From Bugulina stolonifera (Eukaryota > Bryozoa > Gymnolaemata > Cheilostomatida > Bugulidae), in assembly GCA_935421135.1 (NCBI GenBank), contig OW285188.1, positions 2,129,001-2,193,000 of the forward strand: a stretch of DNA of 64,000 nucleotides. The letters run 5' to 3'. Made by a program: the position numbers and the translations under genes. Shown here one piece after another: positions 1 to 13,500 of this stretch; within the stretch, counting starts at the first letter, position 1, and every line of letters starts with the position of its first letter. The notes beneath the pieces were generated by a model. It made no database searches. It had not been told where the DNA came from and saw only the letters and a list, made by a program, of their open reading frames with translations.

Positions 1-2
1 TA

Positions 3-436
3 GTGGTGGCAGTGGCGACAGTGGTGGTATTAGTAGTAGTGGTGGTAGTGGTGGTAGTGGTGGTAGTAGTAGTAGTGGTGGCAGTGGTGGTAGTGGTGGT
101 AGTGGTGGCAGTGGTGGCAGTGGTGGTAGTGGTGGTAGTGGTAGTAGTAGTAGTAGTGGTGGCAGTGGTGGTAGTGGTGGCAGTGGTGGCAGTGGTGGCA
201 GTGGTGGTAGTGGTGGCAGTGGTGGTAGTGGTGGTAGTAGTAGTAGTGGTGGCAGTGGTGGTAGTGGTGGCAGTGGTGGTAGTGGTGGCAGTGGTGGTAG
301 TGGTGGTAGTAGTAGTAGTAGTGGTGGTAGTGGTGGTAGTGGTGGCAGTGGTGACAGTGGTGGCAGTGGTGGCAGTGGTGGTAGTGGTGGTAGTGGTGGT
401 AGTAGTAGTAGTGGTAGTGGTAGCGGTAGCAGTGAG
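3..436. repeat. GTG/GTA/GCA triplet microsatellite
   Basis: About 430 bp of near-pure trinucleotides (GTG, GTA, GCA) starts at the left edge and ends just before the ORF at 479. Both strands stay open as long low-complexity ORFs (poly-Val and poly-His/Tyr), which is a product of period three and not evidence of coding. The left boundary lies outside the window. Confidence 0.97.
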
Positions 437-478
437 ATAGAGAGTAGGTCACTCTGTTACCTAACGATTATATTCTCC

Positions 479-790
479 ATGTTGTTGTATATTGAAGGTG
501 TACGTGGCGCCCTGTGGCTTGTAGCGTGGGGCATACTATTCTTTGCCTTGGTTCTATTCTACCCGGTAATAGAACTCGAAGTCACAGTTGGAACCGAGGC
601 TGGACAGACCAAGTATCTTCTGGCTATAGGGTCAGGATCAGCAAGGAGTAACGAAGACGCTGTTGCCTGTTATGACCTTGAAACCTTGAAAAAGTGTATC
701 TACAGGCCGACTAAGAGTTCACATGGGCATCAAGTGAGCATAGTTGAGGTTCCAAAGTACAAAAGTGAACCTGGGTACCAACTAACCTGA
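479..790 (+). CDS. Unrecognised 103-aa ORF with one hydrophobic segment
   Basis: Open frame from ATG 479 to a TGA at 788-790. Residues about 11-30 form a strongly hydrophobic stretch (LWLVAWGILFFALVLFY) that could be a membrane anchor or signal anchor. The rest is polar, with the segment YLLAIGSGSARSNEDAVACY in the middle. I do not recognise the family. It could be a single-exon gene, the last exon of a gene starting left of the window, or chance. An AATAAA at 1079-1084 lies about 290 bp downstream on the same strand, which fits a 3' end. It is convergent with the CNBD2-like gene. Confidence 0.35.
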   Translation: MLLYIEGVRGALWLVAWGILFFALVLFYPVIELEVTVGTEAGQTKYLLAIGSGSARSNEDAVACYDLETLKKCIYRPTKSSHGHQVSIVEVPKYKSEPGYQLT

Positions 791-1078
791 TTGCATGGCT
801 GTTGAGAGGTACAGCTGGTAGAATTACATCGTTATACGATATAGAATAGTAGGGTTGTTTCCATCCATAACTTACTCTCTTACTGTTAGTGTACCTAACT
901 GTGTTCAGACTACTATACATTAATTGTTTCCAATGTTTCACTTCTTTGCAATGGTAAAGTAACTGAATTCAGTGGCACCAGTATATATTTGACTTGTCAA
1001 ATCAGAAGATATTGTTATAGTTTATTATCACAATGATTGCTTTTCATTTCTCATCTATAATATAAAAATTGCTGTAAA

Positions 1079-1084
1079 AATAAA
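1079..1084 (+). terminator. Candidate poly(A) signal for the 479-790 ORF
   Basis: AATAAA lies in an A-rich run about 290 bp after the stop codon. In sequence this AT-rich such hexamers occur by chance, so it is only a candidate. Confidence 0.3.
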
Positions 1085-1232
1085 AAATTGGAATTAATAC
1101 TACCTATGATGCATAGCGTCGTCACAGTATAATAATTTATAACATTATAGTCCTGTACATTATATTATATTATTATAATTTACTATAACATAAGTTGTCA
1201 CCACATACATGTACATGTAGGTAACCTTATGG

Positions 1233-1238
1233 TTTATT
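1233..1238 (-). terminator. Candidate poly(A) signal of the CNBD2-like gene
   Basis: Plus-strand TTTATT reads AATAAA on the minus strand, about 300 bp beyond the stop codon at 1538. Another copy at 1021-1026 is an alternative. Confidence 0.3.
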
Positions 1239-1537
1239 ATGTTGACCCAATAGCGGGACAGTACATGTAAATGTATATAGTACTATTGTAAGTATTTCAT
1301 TGGTCATTTTCTGAGCAATGGTGAAGTATGATGTATGTAGTTCCATCAGATGGTGCACATCTACCAGTATTAGCTGAAAGATAGTTTCATGTAGCTAATA
1401 GATGTGATTTGGTTAGTGTGTACTATGTAATCCTTAGTGTGATGTAGTGTTTCACTACTGACCTTGCAGTATCCACATCCATGCAGGCATCACAGGATAT
1501 ATGCATAGAAGTGCACGTCTGCATAAAATCACTTCTG

Positions 1538-4500
1538 TTATTTAGGCAGTTTTGACACTCTCTGCAGGTGTTTGATATCTCCTACAGTTTGGTTTAGAAT
1601 AGCCTTCTTCTGCGCCTCCCAGTCAAGTTTGACGAGGAGCTTCTGCTGCATCAGCTCGTCTTCTGGATACGGACTGATGATCTGCAGCAGCTTCCTCTGC
1701 AGCTTCTGGGTGCAGTGCTCCTGGAAGAACTCCTTGTTTATCATAATACACTCGGCGCCATTGCTCACAAGACATAGACTTGGCTGATCCATTAGTACTA
1801 CATCAGCTAAACCCTGCAATGTGTACCATGTCTGTGATTGACTACTGTGCCACAATATAGAGAGTGGAGACGCTATAATATTATGCTAGAGCAGGGTGAA
1901 AGTGTGTGAAGGGTATCTGAATTAACTGCACATCTAGAGAGTACATTTATACTAATCTAGGTTTCATATAAATATATACCATAGAATATGTATTAGATCT
2001 ACATGTGGGAAATTAGTACAAACAAAGATGGAGTATAATACTAATTATACAATTTATGGTACATAATTGTGCTATTAGATCATGTTTGTGAAGGAAATAT
2101 CATAAATAGGTTACTATTAATATAATTATTACATTATAGGATAATATTATAAAATACTGTGTTTTTGAACTTACGAATTCAGATCCCTTGGTAAGAGTTT
2201 GCACTTTAACAAACTGGGGATTGAGGTCAGCTTCTGTGAGCAGGTGGGCCTGGATAAGAGAATGATATGCTGCAGGCAGTGCTTGCAGGTGCTTGTATGG
2301 TATGTGATAGTAAATTTCTAATATTTCCATGCCTTGTTTGTAACAATTAACAATAAAGGCGTAGACTCAATATATACAAATCCTTTACATGTAATATTAC
2401 TATCGCTATTAACTGAAATACATGTACTTATAATGACATACTCTCCTGTCGAACCCCTTGTCAAGGTCATCTAAATAGGTACGCTTCTCTGTAGCAGGGG
2501 TGGGTAAATCCTCTGATGGGGGACAAAAGGTTGGTTTTTTAACTAAAGCATACAAGATAGAGTACAGGTTAAACTGCAGGTACATATTGTCATACAATCA
2601 TGTACATACATGTAGACTAAGACCTATGCAATAGATCGATACATTATATATTACATCTATGTTCTGTACACGATTAGCTTCATTAATTGTACCAGATAAA
2701 AATGTTATAGTAGATACTTTTGCCATTTTCTAAAAATTAATGGACCACCGTGTCATGAAATGTCCACATATATATATACCAACAAATTGACAGATCGGTT
2801 ACACCGTACCGGATGTCGTAGGAAATGTTACAAAATGTTTTTGTACCAGTATTTAGTATAATACTAGCCAGCACACTGTTACTAACGATGTTACACCGGA
2901 TGTCCACAGAATACAGTTACAGCTACAGTAAATGCACATAGTCTATGCCATGCGCAGTACCTATACATTGTACATGCAAACATTGCAATGTTGCCAAATT
3001 ATAAAAAATGTATTAGCTGTAAAACCATGCGAGGAAAAAACGTTATGGACTACATGCTACAATACATGCATGTGTGAAGTGCTATCTGTACCATCAGACT
3101 GTGGAAATGAGGTGAACAGTTGATTTCCCCTCAGAGTAACACAATAGTGATACATGAACAGTCTATGTACTTATAGTGTCAACTGGAAGACAGGAACGAA
3201 AATACTGTGAGAAGTAGGAGAATGCATATAACAGATGTCACAGGTGCAGCATATTATAACAGTAAACAAGTGAAGGACATAGGAGAGTGTGACTAGAGTG
3301 TAAGTAAGTACATGTAAGTATACACAGAAATAAGGGTTGTGCTGAGAGCATAGATCAAGGTGCCCATACACTGGTCTCACCAAATTCCATGCTCATCGTG
3401 TCGTCAAAGAAATCCTCTTCCTCTTCTCCTAAATTATATGCTAAATGACATGCACTTCACATACACTACATATGCACTGCACATACACTACATATGCATT
3501 ACATATGGACTACTTGTACACTATTACAATGTACATGTAAATACATATACCTTACATATATCCTACACGTGCACTACATAATTACACACTACATTGCATT
3601 ACATGTACATGTACGTACACACTACAAGTACATTACATCATATAGACTACATGTAAACTACATCTATGAACACTACATTGTACATACATGTACAATACAC
3701 TACATACATGTACAACATACACTACATACATGTACAACATACACTACATACATGTACAACATACACTACATACATGTACAACATACACTACATACATGTA
3801 CAATATACACTACATACAGTGTATATGTTGTACATATTATTACGTACATGTTCCACCAAATACCACATACTGTACCGCTACATGCACTCTACATGTCTAT
3901 TATCCATGCTGTTTGCCAACTGTTAGATTATATTATAGTATGATAGATTTTTAATTTGTAATATTATTGTATGCATATTATAATATGCAGAACAACACAA
4001 TGTCCTGTGGTATCCTATACTACTACAAATATATAGGTACACATTGGCAGTAGTTACTGGCATCAGTAACCCTTAGCTATACTATAGCACATGTAACAGA
4101 ATTATTCAAATATAATATAGCTTCAGCATGTTGACGTAGGTTAATAGTTTAATGATATAGTACAGTAATACTAGATGTATTTTTATGATTTTATGCCTTT
4201 TATTTCGATACTAATCCTAGTATCATTGTATATTATGTGTGTGTAGTGTGTAGTGTGTGTTGATGATACTAATCCTAGTATCATTGTATATTATGTGTGT
4301 GTAGTGTGTAGTGTGTGTTGATGATACTAATCCTAGTATCATTGTACATTATGTGTGTGTAGTGTGTAGTGTGTGTTGATGATACTAATCCTAGTATCAT
4401 TGTATATTATGTGTGTGTAGTGTGTAGAGTGTGTTGATGATGCTAATCCTAGTTTCATTGTATATTATGTGTGTGTAGTGTGTAGTGTGTGTTGATGATA

Positions 4501-7500
4501 CTAGGACTAGTATGGAATAAAATCCTAGAATGGTATCTACATGTAGTATTACTGCATATCATCAAATATAGTCTATACCATTATTTTTAAACATAAAGTT
4601 CAGGAATGTAGTAAATTAGAGTTTTGCAAAGGGAGGTTGTTGTATGCTCTAGACTTACCTTCGCTCGTAACAACGACGTGTTTGTTTACCAGCTGAGACA
4701 GCGTCATCTTAGACTTACTCCTCATCACATTCTGCAGTGACTTCTTCCACTACAAGTTTATGAGACAGTATGTATATGTATGTATGAGACAGTATGTATA
4801 TGTATATATGAGACAGTTTGTATATGTATATATGAGACAGTATGTATATGTATGTATGAGACAGTATGTATATGTATGTATGAGACAGTATGTATATGTA
4901 TATATGAGAAAGTATGTATATGTATGTAAGACAGTATGTATATGTATATATGTGAGAGTCTGCATAATGCATATATGACATACTATTGACACTTACCCTT
5001 AAAGAAGGAAGGGAATGAGGAGGGAAGTTGGAGTTAGCTTTCCTTACAGCATCTAAAGACTGGGTGTTCCTAGAAGCTAACTGTCGGCTACTTGGGGCAC
5101 TCAAAGACCGTCTCCTCCTTGTAATGAATGGAAGCCTATTATCTCCGGGATCTTCTCTAGTTATCTCTCCTGAGTGCTTATCAACCTGAAGAGGTTGAGC
5201 AACAAAGATACCATGATCTCTACAGTAGTCCAGGTATCTATGGAAAACAGAAGAATGTCAGATATTGTGGAATTGAAAATAACTAATAAAATGAACATGA
5301 GTCTGTGGTGTAGATACATTCACCACCTTTACAATGTAGCTGCACACGTCTAGCTGACCATGTTCGAATTGCTGCGTTTGTGCAAAGACGTCATAATGCA
5401 TGTGTATAACGGAGTTTCCAATATTAAGACATACTGACCGACCATCTCTCAGATTGAGATCATATAAACCCATGTAACAATGTAGAAGAATTGGTTGGTA
5501 GGCAAGACATAATGTGTACAAACATATGCTACATGTGAAGCGTATGTCACTGCTTACTGGCCACAAATGAAAGCCTCAAACTTGTCTTGCTTTGGTCGTA
5601 GTTTTCTCTTGGGTTTCCCTGTGACCTCATCTATCGTTACTTCTGACTTAATCAGCTTCTTGAGTACATCTACACTGCCCTATATATCAGAGTATTACAT
5701 CTACAATGCCCTATATAACAGAGTATTACATCTACAATGCCCTATATAACAGAGTATTACATCTACAATGCCCTATATAACAGAGCATTACATCTACACT
5801 GCCCTATATAACAGAGTATTACATCTACAATGCCCTATATAACAGAGTATTACATCTACACTGCCCTATATATCAGAGTATTACATCTACAATGCCCTAT
5901 ATAACAGAGTATTACATCTACACTGCCCTATATAACAGAGTATTACATCTACAATGCCCTATATAACAGAGTATTACATCTACACTGCCCTATATAACAG
6001 AGTATTACATCTACAATGCCCTATATAACAGAGCATTACATCTACACTGCCCTATATAACAGAGTATTACATCTACAATGCCCTATATATCAGAGTATTA
6101 CATCTACACTGCCCTATATAACAGAGTATTACATCTACACTGCCCTATATATCAGAGTATTACATCTACAATGCCCTATATATCAGAGTATTACATCTAC
6201 AATGCCCTATATAACAGAGTATTACATCTACAATGCCCTATATAACAGAGTATTACATCTACAATGCCCTATATAACAGAGTATTACATCTACACTGCTC
6301 TATATATCAGAGCATTACATCTACACTGCCCTATATAACAGAGTATTACATCTACAATGCCCTATATATCAGAGTATTACATCTACACTGCCCTATATAA
6401 CAGAGTATTACATCTACACTGCCCTATATATCAGAGTATTACATCTACAATGCCCTATATATCAGAGTATTACATCTACACTGCCCTATATAACAGAGTA
6501 TTACATCTACAATGCCCTATATAACAGAGTATTACATCTACACTGCTCTATATATCAGAGCATTACATCTACACTGCCCTATATAACAGAGTATTACATC
6601 TACAATGCCCTATATAACAGAGTATTACATCTACAATGCCCTATATAACAGAGTATTACATCTACAATGCCCTATATAACAGAGTATTACATCTACACTG
6701 CTCTATATATCAGAGCATTACATCTACACTGCCCTATATAACAGAGTATTACATCTACACTACCCTATATATCAGAGTATTACATCTACACTGCCCATCA
6801 CCATATATTAAATTTCACATTTTATATTAAAAAGGCGTCTTTGGCGTCATATAGTTTGCAGTGTATGCACTCTATCATGCACTCTGTACCTCATGAGCTA
6901 CATGTACAAGTGTCCACTACCGGTCTGCTACTATATTATGCTTAGATACCACAGAACTTACCGACTTGATGACATAGAGCCATTCACTATAGTTGCTATC
7001 CTTTACCATGACTGCACCACGCCTGAAAAGGAAAAAAAATTATGTAACATTTCATGAAAATAAAATCCTTTAGAGATTGGCTATAAACCACATGGGAGAG
7101 AGAAAGGTTTACAACGTAGAGACACAATTCAGTCTTCCTGAGACAATGCTGGATAGTTGGATAGTATGGTGGTAATACTCTCTGTATAAGGTGATTATAT
7201 TTACTAGCGCAACTACATGTACATGTTGAACAGACTGAAAATCTGCCTAAATGGGCAGAGATAATAGATGAACTCTATTTGGTTTCTAAGTGGCATACAA
7301 GCGGCATGTCTTGGAATGCATACAGCAAAGTATAATGTAGCTCAAACAGACGTCAGCTGAATGACACCAAATAAACTTACGGAAAGTATGTGAAGACAAA
7401 GGATTTTGGGTTGATGTCCAGCAGGTGTGTCGGGAAACCTTCTAGAAACTCTAGACTTCTATAAATATGAACATAATAGTAGTGTAAGGCTGTAAGCTGT

Positions 7501-10500
7501 GCAGATCTCTTCCAACATGTACCTGTTAACCCCTCTAACCCATGTGTGTGTCTGAGGAGAAATTAACTGTGATCTGATAGGCACCGCTATCTCATTAAAC
7601 ATAAAACAATGTAGGTGAGGATAACTGGTGAAGGATTAGCACTGCGCCTGATGAACCTTAGAATACACCTACCTTGTACTACTACACATGTATACAGTGT
7701 ACACCTACCATGTACTACTACACATGTATACAGTGTACACTTACCAAGTACTACTACACATACATACAGTGTACACCTACCATGTACTACTACACATGTA
7801 TACAGTGTACACTTACCAAGTACTACTACACATACATACAGTGTACACCTACCATGTACTACTACACATGTATACAGTGTACACTTACCAAGTACTACTA
7901 TATACACATGTATACAGTGTACACTTACCAAGTACAGTACTACTACACATGCATACAGTGTACACCTTTCATGTCCTATATTACACACAATATATGTACA
8001 GTGTACAGCTACCAAACTACCATAGTTAAGTACTACATAAGATGTGTGCATGCTAAGGAATGAGCTACATGTAGCTGCTATAACATCTGTGACGGCATCA
8101 GTATAGAATGGTGTAAACTACACATACATGTAGATTACTGTGACGGCATCAGTATAGAATGGTGTAAACTACACACATACATGTGGATTACTGCCTATTA
8201 GGATTGCTCACTTGCTAGAGTTGCCACTCTTGTTTAACAACTGGTTATGTGAAGACAACTCTATGAAAAAGGTGTGTACTACTTTTGTAGGTCATAGGTC
8301 ATCGGGTCAAAGGCCCGTCGTCTATCATACATGTAGGTCATGCATGTATATTATTATATACAGTGTATATGTATATCATGTCACTTGTCACACATGTGTA
8401 CATGTAGTATATACATCACACATATACATATTCTATATTATATACAATATTGTATATGTCATACCCATGCACCAGTATCCAACATCACGTATATATATAA
8501 TATGTACATGTATACACCATAAAAGTATGAATTATTGTAAGCACTTCATAGTAGAAACTTACTGAATAAACTCTTCATGATCTGGGTCTGTTATTTTTTT
8601 AGAGCCACCAACCATAAACACCTTCTCATATATCTGTAACATGTAACATGTAACATATAACATGTAACATATAACATGTAACATATAATAATTATGTAAC
8701 ATATAATAATTATGTAACATATAACATGTAACTTGCAAGTAACATATAAACTAGATACAAGTACCTGCTACATACATGTATATGGAGTATGCATTAAACT
8801 ACTCTATAATATGAGTCATGTCCTCCTACCTCCTTCTTGATGGAGATCAGCTCTATCTCAGTCTCACTAATAACAGATGATTGTCTCTCAGATTCGCTCA
8901 CAATGGACAACTCCTAAAATAATACGTTCAATGTAATAACTAGTAAACTATTCTATGCGATAGAGGTAAGCATTCACACGCAATGTACATCCAGAAACAC
9001 TGTGATACTGCACAAAATCGGTAGAAAATAAACATGGCTTCTCTCTTGTATCTGTATGCGGATTGGTTGTCTAGTACTATACGCTGCTGGGGTGGGTCCG
9101 CAGCCTTAGGCTCTCAACCTTGACCAAGGGTGGGGGCGGGGGCGACCCACCCCGCCTGACACATTGGTGTTGGAACTCAGGCTATGTACTTGGAGTTGTC
9201 TCCCTAATGCAAGGGGGCACAACTCCTCATGAAATCATTGTCACATGTTTGCACCAATAGAGGTCATGCACATGCATGACCACAGTAGGCTACATGAGCA
9301 CAAGACATTATTTCATGCCGGCGCAAAGCGAGAAAATTTTGCAATGAAACTTGTGTCACAGACTAAGCACGAAGTGCTTGTGTATATAAATCACGGGTCC
9401 AGAAGATCTTCGCTGCCGGCATAGCCCGAGTTCCAACAATTATTTGACTGGTGGGGTGGGTCGAGTACCCACCCCACTCTAGGTCGGGTCCGATGGCCTA
9501 AGGCTAGGGACCCGCCCCGGCAGCGATGCAGGGGGACCTGGTCCCAAGGTCCTAGCACCACCCGGAACCGGGATGCTGACCGGCAACATTGCAACAAATA
9601 TGAGCGTCCCCATTTTCGACCCCAAATCTGATTGGAGGATAGCAGACCGTTAACCGCAGACCGTTAACTGCAGACCGTTAACCGCAGACCGTTAACCGCA
9701 GACCGTTAACCGTAGACCGTTAACCGCATATCGTTAACCGTAGACCGTTTTGTCTTTTGTTATATGATGATAGTCTAAGTAATGCATAACATAGAAATAT
9801 ATGAACATGTGAAAGTATATGTATAAATACACAGTTAAGCACAAGAGTAATTGGATGAGTATGAGTTGAGCGAGACAACTACAGGCACTTATTGTGCGTA
9901 AGTGTCCATCAAGCAGGCGTTAATAAATGTCCCGGGCCACTACAGTATTCCTAATTATAAGACGCAGAAAATATATACTGTTGTATGATTGGGTAGGTCT
10001 ACTGCTCCCTAACACGGCTCTGATATGATTGGTTACTGCTGGTTATCAAATAACATGATTGGTCACTGTTCACTATCAAGTAATGTGATTGGGTACCGAT
10101 GAGCATAGAGTATGTTTATTAGCCTGATAACTTACTCCAAAACTTTCCCCTCTTCCTAGAACACAGACTACCTTTTTCTCAGCTGCTTCGTCGATTGTAA
10201 CCGCCACTAAAACACAGAAACATCAATATTATTCATCCACATGTAGTAACTAGGGATACAATCGGTTATTTTCTCTCCATTGCAGAGGTGGAAATTTGGC
10301 ACCTAGAAAAAGTTGTATCGTGCAGACTGCAGAGGTTAGTAGACCAACCTACCCCAGTAAACACAAACAATGTTATTAGTACCTGATGATCAATAGCACA
10401 ATAATATACGAGTATATAGTATGCCTGTACCAGTTCCATAGAATATGAAGTAGAACGCTTGAGGGGGGTGTCCTTGTTTCACCACACACCTCTTCTCGTC

Positions 10501-13500
10501 ATAACACTCTAGCTCTCCGTATTTGGCTATCAATCTCTGCATCCTCACTGGGTAGTTAGCTATCTGTCTGTGAGATCTTAGGGCTATCATCACCTAGCAA
10601 CAAACAAACTACATTGCAAATAAGTCAAACCTTAGCTTTGGTAGAAATGACACCACATGTTATAACGTACATAACATACAGGATACGACGATGTCACATA
10701 CAGGTCACATTACACTAAGCTAGAGTATATAGGAGTAATGTTAGTACTGACACTGACAGAGTACACTAAGCTAGAGTATATAGGAGTAATGTTAGTACTG
10801 ACAGAGTACACTGGGCTAGAGTATATAGGAGTAATGTTGGTACTGACAGAGTACACTAAGCTAGAGTATATAGGAGTAATGCTAGTACTGACAGAGTACA
10901 CTAAGCTAGAGTATATAGGAGTAATGTTAGTACTGACACTGACAGAGTACACTAAGCTAGAGTATATAGGAGTAATGTTAGTACTGACAGAGTACACTGG
11001 GCTAGAGTATATAGGAGTAATGTTGGTACTGACAGAGTACACTAAGCTAGAGTATATAGGAGTAATGCTAGTACTGACAGAGTACACTAAGCTAGAGTAT
11101 ATAGGAGTAATGTTGGTACTGACAGAGTACACTGGGCTAGAGTATATAGGAGAAATGTTAGTACTAACATAGTGCACTTCACTCTCTGTCCTGTATTGTG
11201 GAAGCAGTGTCATAATACGCCGAGCCTCTGCCGGAGTCTTCTGGTGTTTGTTAGCCTTGAATGCTGACACGTCAAACAGGATGTCCTTTGGTTTCTCCTC
11301 CTCGGCTGGAGGTTTGATGAGTTGAGTGAGAAAGTCGAGCTTCTCATCACTAAATGTATCAGAGAGTGGATTGTATAGTGCATAGTGTATAGTGTATACT
11401 GTATAGTGTATAGACGTGTATAGTGTATACTGTATAGTGTATAGTGCATACTGTATAGTGTATAGTGCATAGTGCACATGTACCATACACACGTACCATA
11501 CACACGTACCATACACACGTACACACACATGTACACACACTAGCTATATTGCAAGTACATTTGCATTATGCATAATATACAAGTACATGTATACAAGTAC
11601 ATGATCGTACACGTGCATATATGCGCAGCTCAGGCGACAGTTGCGGGGACATTCGTCTGCACGCACACCCGACAAGTGGGGACCAGTTTGACTTGCGGGG
11701 TCCGGCCCGGTCCCCACAACTGCAACAGGCTCAGTTGAAAGGAAATTTCATTCTGAGCAGATAGATACCTAGTTTTGGGTCGGTCCCCACAATGACCATT
11801 TTTGATGCACACGCTTTTGCACAAATATTGGGGAGATAACAACAGTGCGCAGACGGTGTGTGCATAGGCATGTGCATGGCCTGGACCCCACACTGTATGT
11901 CTTGAGTCAAGCAAAAACGCGGACCCCACTTTAATGACGGTTGGCAGGTGGCGGTCCCCACTTTGATAATCTCCTGCAGGTCTCTCCATTGCGCATGGAA
12001 ATGCAGTTGCGGGTACCGCTTGACAGGAAGTGCTCTTGTATGTTAGAAGGAAAAAAACATCGTATTGACTGTGTGCATCTGTTACTTTCCATAAAAGTCA
12101 TTGTGGGGACCGTTAACCGTTTATTGATATTATATTGAATGTGTGCATGTGACTCGTTATGTAAAGGTTCTTGTGGGGACCGCCTACTGTATAATGATAT
12201 TATATTGACTGCGTGCATGTGATGCTTTCAATAATGGTTATTGTGGGGACCATGAACAGTATAACTACATTGTATATTGGGACCTCTGTGTGCATGTGAT
12301 ACATTGTGTTATAGTTCTTGTGGGGACCGCTTACTGTGTAGCTATGTTATATTGATTAAGGTGCATATGTTGCTATCAAAGAAGAGTTATTGTGGGGACC
12401 GCTAACACTTTCAGCCATGAGGACGAGTATACTCGCAGCTATGTTTTTCACAGGGCCCTGAGGAGGAGCATACTCGCAGTTGCAGTCTTTTATTCATAAC
12501 AGCAAAACTATTGGGTTTGTGGTATAAGTAAAGCAATATTTAGTGAGAGCATACTTTTTTTCGTTGACACATAATCTCCAGGATTCTAGTGCTAATACAA
12601 ATGATTTAATTGGGTGATGAAAACAACTACATTAAATGTCTTCGGGAACTAAACTTCAGACCTAGGTCGATCTACAAAAATATTTTCGGGCACACACCTG
12701 TCACAGGGTCGTAAAGTCCTCATTTTCGCGCGAAGAAATCAGGTGTGCCGATGAGCTAAGAATGGTTTCGTCCGGCCAACCAAAATCGCAGGCCAATAGC
12801 CCTTCAGAGCTGAGCTGGACGGCTATCTTGTGATTTTTATTTGTGAAAACACCTATAGTATATCCTCTGTTTAGAGTAAAAATGGCCTCCTTCAATAGGT
12901 TTGATGCTGTCGGTTTGATTGATGAAATTATTGGCTGTGAGAGGCCAGAACTTGGTTCAAACACTCATCCAAGTATGTTTAGCTAATTTTGGCATGATGT
13001 TAACTAAATTTTGATAGGAAATAGAGTACTTGCTTGGTAAATAATACTATTTTAGTATTGAGTTTTTAGCAGAATGATAAAAATAGGTTTCGCCTATCTC
13101 GCTGTCATCTAATGGCTATGCATGATGGCTCAGGTTTGTTTCTATTAATAGTTCTGCAGGTGTTAAGCTTCATTTTGATACCTAATTTTTATAGGTACAG
13201 CGAGGATTAATGTGATTAAAATGTTGATGGAAAGTAGGAAAAATGGCCAAGACCACATAGTCTGCCACATAGGAACGCGCTGTGGACTCATGATAGTATT
13301 AACCGTCTAACGACATTATACAGACTGTGTGCAAGTGATACTTTCGATAAAAGTACTTGTGGGGTCCACAAACCGTCTAACTATATTATAATTATTGACT
13401 TTGTGAATATGACACTTTCTATAAGAGCACTCGTGGGGACCGCTACCTGTCAAACTATATTATATTGACTGTGTGCATGTGACACTTTCTATTAGAACAC

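Larger units (their letters stand above)
791..1537. other. AT-rich spacer between convergent ORFs
   Basis: No coding pattern seen. It is rich in TATA/ATTA runs, with a few TACATGTA words near 1205-1220 and 1265. It probably carries the 3' ends of both flanking transcription units. Confidence 0.6.
8830..10593 (-). other. Cyclic nucleotide-binding domain, exons 4-6 of the CNBD2-like gene
   Basis: Exons 10431-10593, 10136-10206 and 8830-8913 encode the beta-roll in order: KYGELECYDEKRCVVKQGHP (first strands), FYFIFYGT, AVTIDEAAEKKVVCVLGRGE, then SFGELSIVSESERQSSV. The last piece aligns with the FGE-x(n)-R phosphate-binding cassette. Junction phases are 0, 1, 0, 0. This block is the main basis for the family call. 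Confidence 0.88.

Noticed and set aside
3..452. Long ORFs on both strands (poly-Val; poly-His/Tyr)
   Set aside because: Produced by a GTG/GTA triplet microsatellite; no natural protein composition.
4715..5104. Continuous 129-codon minus ORF as one exon
   Set aside because: It runs through the intronic 24-bp array and enters exon 12 in the wrong frame; two exons with consensus splice sites fit better.
7587..8063. Cys/Tyr-rich ORFs on both strands
   Set aside because: Shadows of the 36-bp minisatellite; no splice or conservation support.
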